Source: Halopseudomonas xinjiangensis (GTDB lineage Bacteria; Pseudomonadota; Gammaproteobacteria; Pseudomonadales; Pseudomonadaceae). Taken from it: a DNA stretch of 64,000 nt. The position numbers and the translations under genes are program-made. The notes below the pieces were generated by a model that was given only the letters and a program-made list of their open reading frames with translations, made no database searches and was not told where the DNA came from. Position 1 is the first letter of the stretch. Every line of letters starts with the position of its first letter. The stretch spans positions 62,001 through 126,000 of the forward strand of contig DRFO01000017.1 of NCBI GenBank assembly GCA_011050525.1, in the 5' to 3' direction. Of this stretch, positions 61,554-64,000 are shown piece after piece.

Positions 61554-61702
61554 TGATCTTTCCCTTGGAGGGTCACAGTCGCCGTCAAACGGAATTAAAG
61601 GAGCAGTATAAAGTGATTGCTGACCTGGTGTGCAGAGCGTTGTCCTTGAAAAGCCGCTCCCGGGACTTGAGAATACAGTCTAATTCATATCGGGAGATTA
61701 CA

Positions 61703-62506
61703 ATGACTGACCGCCCCGCACTGGACCACGTCACGCCCGATCAACATTCCGTCGAGTTACGCGTTCTGGTCGATTATTGCGACAGCCTGCTCGACAGTGC
61801 TGCCTACCAGGACTATTGCCCTAATGGCCTGCAGATAGAAGGCCGGGCCGTGGTCAGTCGAATCGTTACTGGCGTCACCGCCAGTCAGGCGCTTGTGGAT
61901 GCTGCGGTGGAGCAGGGCGCCGATCTGTTGCTGGTGCATCATGGGTATTTCTGGAAGGGCGAGCCGGCACCGTTGACCGGCATCAAGCAAAAACGTATCA
62001 AGACCTTGCTGGCCGGAAATGTCAGCTTGCTGGCGTACCATTTGCCGCTGGATGTTCATTCAGAGCTGGGTAACAACGTTCAGTTGGCGAAATTGATGGG
62101 CTGGCGCGTTGCCGGTGGGCTGGAGCCGGGGAATCCGCGTTCGATCGGGCTGCATGGCGAGCTGGCTGAAGCGCTTTCAGGTGACGCTCTGGCCAAGCAG
62201 CTCTCCCGCGTTCTGGGGCGACCGCCTCTGCACGTGGCCGGGAACGACCGACCCATCAAGCGTATTGCCTGGTGCACCGGGGCCGCGCAGGGTTATATCG
62301 AAAAAGCGATTGCTCTGGGAGTAGATGCCTATGTTACTGGCGAAGTGTCAGAGCCCACGGTACATATCGCCAGGGAAAACGGCATTCATTTCTTTGCCGC
62401 CGGACACCATGCGACCGAACGCTATGGTGTAAAAGCCCTGGGGGAGCGTCTGGCACAGCAGTTCGGCATCGAGCATGCATTCGTCGATATCGATAATCCG
62501 GTTTAG
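61703..62506 (+). CDS. Nif3-like dinuclear metal centre protein
   Basis: A 267-residue protein of the Nif3/YbgI family. Metal-ligand segments are LLVHHGYFWKG (about 77-87), AYHLPLDVHSELGNN (about 111-125) and FFAAGHHATERYG (about 231-243). Similar proteins are reported as GTP cyclohydrolase I type 2-like, but the function is not proven. The start at 61703 has GGGAGA 5 bases upstream; a much longer frame upstream overlaps algW and is not family-like. A weak promoter (TTGAAA, 17 bases, GAGAAT) lies at 61646-61674. Confidence 0.88.
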   Translation: MTDRPALDHVTPDQHSVELRVLVDYCDSLLDSAAYQDYCPNGLQIEGRAVVSRIVTGVTASQALVDAAVEQGADLLLVHHGYFWKGEPAPLTGIKQKRIKTLLAGNVSLLAYHLPLDVHSELGNNVQLAKLMGWRVAGGLEPGNPRSIGLHGELAEALSGDALAKQLSRVLGRPPLHVAGNDRPIKRIAWCTGAAQGYIEKAIALGVDAYVTGEVSEPTVHIARENGIHFFAAGHHATERYGVKALGERLAQQFGIEHAFVDIDNPV

Positions 62507-62592
62507 GAGCAATGCGTCCCCGCGAAGGTCCGATTTTAAGCAGCAGGGGTCCCGAGCTATATATTTATAACTTTTGGGTATTGATACGCTGC

Positions 62593-62621
62593 TTATTAGA
62601 ATGCATGTCCTTTGTTACAAT
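62593..62621 (+). promoter_or_regulatory. Candidate cysD promoter in an AT-rich leader
   Basis: TACAAT (62616-62621) is a good -10; 17 bases upstream is TTATTA (62593-62598), a poor -35. A weak -35 would suit a CysB-activated promoter, but no CysB site can be assigned. The start codon follows at 62675. Confidence 0.35.
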
Positions 62622-62674
62622 GCCGCCAACTGATCTCGGGATGCCCGGCGTCCCCCTTCTATTGTGAGTACGCC

Positions 62675-63580
62675 ATGCTGGAAAAACTGACTCATCTTAA
62701 ACAACTGGAAGCGGAAAGCATTCACATCATTCGTGAAGTGGCAGCTGAATTCCAGAATCCGGTAATGCTCTATTCCATCGGCAAGGATTCCGCGGTCATG
62801 CTGCATCTGGCGCGCAAGGCCTTTTATCCGGGGCGTTTGCCGTTTCCCGTCATGCATATTGATACCGGCTGGAAATTCCGGGAAATGTACAGCTTCCGTG
62901 AACGCATGGTCGAAGAGATGGAGTTGGATCTGCTGGTTCACATGAATCCTGAGGGCGTGGCTCAGGGCATTGGGCCCTTTACCCATGGCAGCGCTGTACA
63001 TACCGACGTTATGAAAACCCAGGGGCTGAAGCAGGCGCTGGACAAGTACGGTTTCGACGCCGCTTTCGGCGGCGCCCGTCGTGATGAGGAAAAATCCCGG
63101 GCCAAGGAGCGGGTTTATTCTTTCCGTGACAAGCATCACCGCTGGGACCCCAAGAACCAGCGTCCTGAGTTGTGGAATATCTACAACGGCAAAGTGCACA
63201 AGGGCGAGAGCATCCGTGTCTTTCCCTTGTCCAACTGGACCGAGCTGGATATCTGGCAATACATCTATCTGGAAAGCATCCCCATCGTTCCCTTGTATTT
63301 TGCAGCCGAGCGCCCCGTGGTTGAGCGCAACGGCTCGCTGATCATGGTCGATGACGAACGGATGCCGCTGGAAGAAGGCGAAGTGCCGCAGATGAAGAAG
63401 GTGCGCTTCCGGACTCTGGGTTGCTACCCGCTTACCGGGGCAGTGGAGTCTACCGCGGCCACGCTGCCGGAGATCATCCAGGAGATGTTGCTGACCAGGA
63501 CCTCAGAGCGCCAGGGCCGGGTGATCGACCATGATCAGGCTGGTTCGATGGAAGAAAAGAAACGTCAAGGCTATTTCTAA
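62675..63580 (+). CDS. cysD: Sulfate adenylyltransferase subunit 2
   Basis: A 301-residue PP-loop enzyme with the motif [16 protein letters not shown] (about residues 30-45). With CysN it activates sulfate to APS. The hallmark [16 protein letters not shown] is visible near 130. The start at 62675 (MLEKLTHL) is the family start; the frame is open upstream in the leader. 26 bases before cysN. Confidence 0.97.
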   Translation: MLEKLTHLKQLEAESIHIIREVAAEFQNPVMLYSIGKDSAVMLHLARKAFYPGRLPFPVMHIDTGWKFREMYSFRERMVEEMELDLLVHMNPEGVAQGIGPFTHGSAVHTDVMKTQGLKQALDKYGFDAAFGGARRDEEKSRAKERVYSFRDKHHRWDPKNQRPELWNIYNGKVHKGESIRVFPLSNWTELDIWQYIYLESIPIVPLYFAAERPVVERNGSLIMVDDERMPLEEGEVPQMKKVRFRTLGCYPLTGAVESTAATLPEIIQEMLLTRTSERQGRVIDHDQAGSMEEKKRQGYF

Positions 63581-63606
63581 GCGCACTGCTCAGTCCGGAG
63601 AATTAC

Positions 63607-64000
63607 ATGAGTCACCAGTCCGATTTGATCAGCCAGGATATCCTGGCGTACCTGGGCCAGCATGAACGCAAGGAATTGCTGCGCTTTCTAACCTGCGGAA
63701 ACGTCGACGACGGCAAGAGCACCCTGATCGGCCGCTTGCTGCACGACTCCAAGATGATCTACGAAGATCATATGGAAGCCATCACCCGCGACTCCAGGAA
63801 ATCCGGTACAACCGGCGACGATATCGACCTGGCGTTGTTGGTCGACGGGCTGCAGGCTGAGCGCGAGCAGGGCATCACCATTGACGTTGCCTATCGCTAT
63901 TTCTCGACTGCCAAACGCAAATTCATCATTGCCGATACCCCTGGCCACGAGCAATACACTCGCAACATGGCCACCGGCGCATCCACCTGCGATCTGGCCA
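63607..64000 (+). CDS. cysN: Sulfate adenylyltransferase subunit 1 (CysN or CysNC), partial
   Basis: The first 131 codons of a GTPase that powers sulfate activation with CysD; the window ends inside it. The G1 motif GNVDDGKST (about residues 33-41) and G3 motif DTPGHEQY (about 113-120) are seen. In Pseudomonas the protein is often fused to APS kinase (CysC), but that end is outside the window. CGGAGA precedes the ATG. Confidence 0.95.
   Translation, partial: MSHQSDLISQDILAYLGQHERKELLRFLTCGNVDDGKSTLIGRLLHDSKMIYEDHMEAITRDSRKSGTTGDDIDLALLVDGLQAEREQGITIDVAYRYFSTAKRKFIIADTPGHEQYTRNMATGASTCDLA

Overview
The window is a stretch of gammaproteobacterial chromosome that most resembles a Pseudomonadaceae genome, probably Pseudomonas or Halopseudomonas. 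It is moderately GC-rich by eye (not computed) and almost fully coding. It carries gene blocks in orders I recall from Pseudomonas: valS-holC-pepA opposite lptF-lptG; folM-folE-folX; bioB-F-H-C-D; and the long block from npr, rapZ, ptsN, hpf and rpoN through lptB, lptA, lptC, kdsC, kdsD, the mla genes, ibaG, murA, hisG, hisD and hisC to algW, the Nif3 gene and cysD-cysN. Strain assignment would need a database comparison. I saw no rRNA, tRNA, CRISPR array, insertion sequence, prophage or origin. No stretch over about 300 bases lacks a gene.

Layout. 1-3.2 kb: end of an ABC-2 exporter, then a phosphoribosyltransferase and an erythromycin-esterase-family protein. 3.2-9.7 kb (minus): yejK, valS, an unknown operon partner, holC and pepA. 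9.8-12 kb (plus): the LPS exporter permeases lptF-lptG. 12-15 kb (minus): RDD protein, HopJ-family and DUF1244 genes, and the folX/folE/folM tetrahydromonapterin genes. 15.2-18.2 kb: a LitR-like MerR regulator, an HD-GYP c-di-GMP phosphodiesterase and a short LOV blue-light receptor. 18.3-33.2 kb: flavodoxin, a Crp/Fnr regulator, class II aldolase, yaaA, a PIN-PhoH ATPase, rhlB, a carboxylesterase, an EF-P paralogue, a giant MscK-type channel, an acyl-CoA dehydrogenase, srkA and comF. 33.3-37.9 kb: the biotin operon. 37.9-41 kb: a miniature flagellar-rod-like protein, a SprA-type putative metalloprotease, and an acyl-CoA dehydrogenase behind a PsrA-type operator. 41.2-45.5 kb: egtB-egtD (ergothioneine), yjgA and pmbA. 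45.5-64 kb: nitrogen-PTS and sigma-54 genes, LPS transport and Kdo synthesis, the Mla lipid pathway, murA, histidine genes, algW, a Nif3-family gene and sulfate activation.

How the genes work together. Much of the window concerns the envelope: LptF/G, LptA/B/C, KdsC/D, Mla, MurA, AlgW and MscK. The most interesting part is 13.2-18.2 kb. A short LOV protein with its photoactive cysteine at position 53, a LitR/CarH-type MerR protein that has lost the B12 ligand residues, and the folE operon resemble the parts of the LOV/PplR light-response system described in Pseudomonas putida. Here they are close together, with an HD-GYP phosphodiesterase between regulator and photoreceptor and a double TGTACA element inside a predicted folM-folE-folX promoter. 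This suggests a compact module linking blue light to pterin synthesis and perhaps c-di-GMP.
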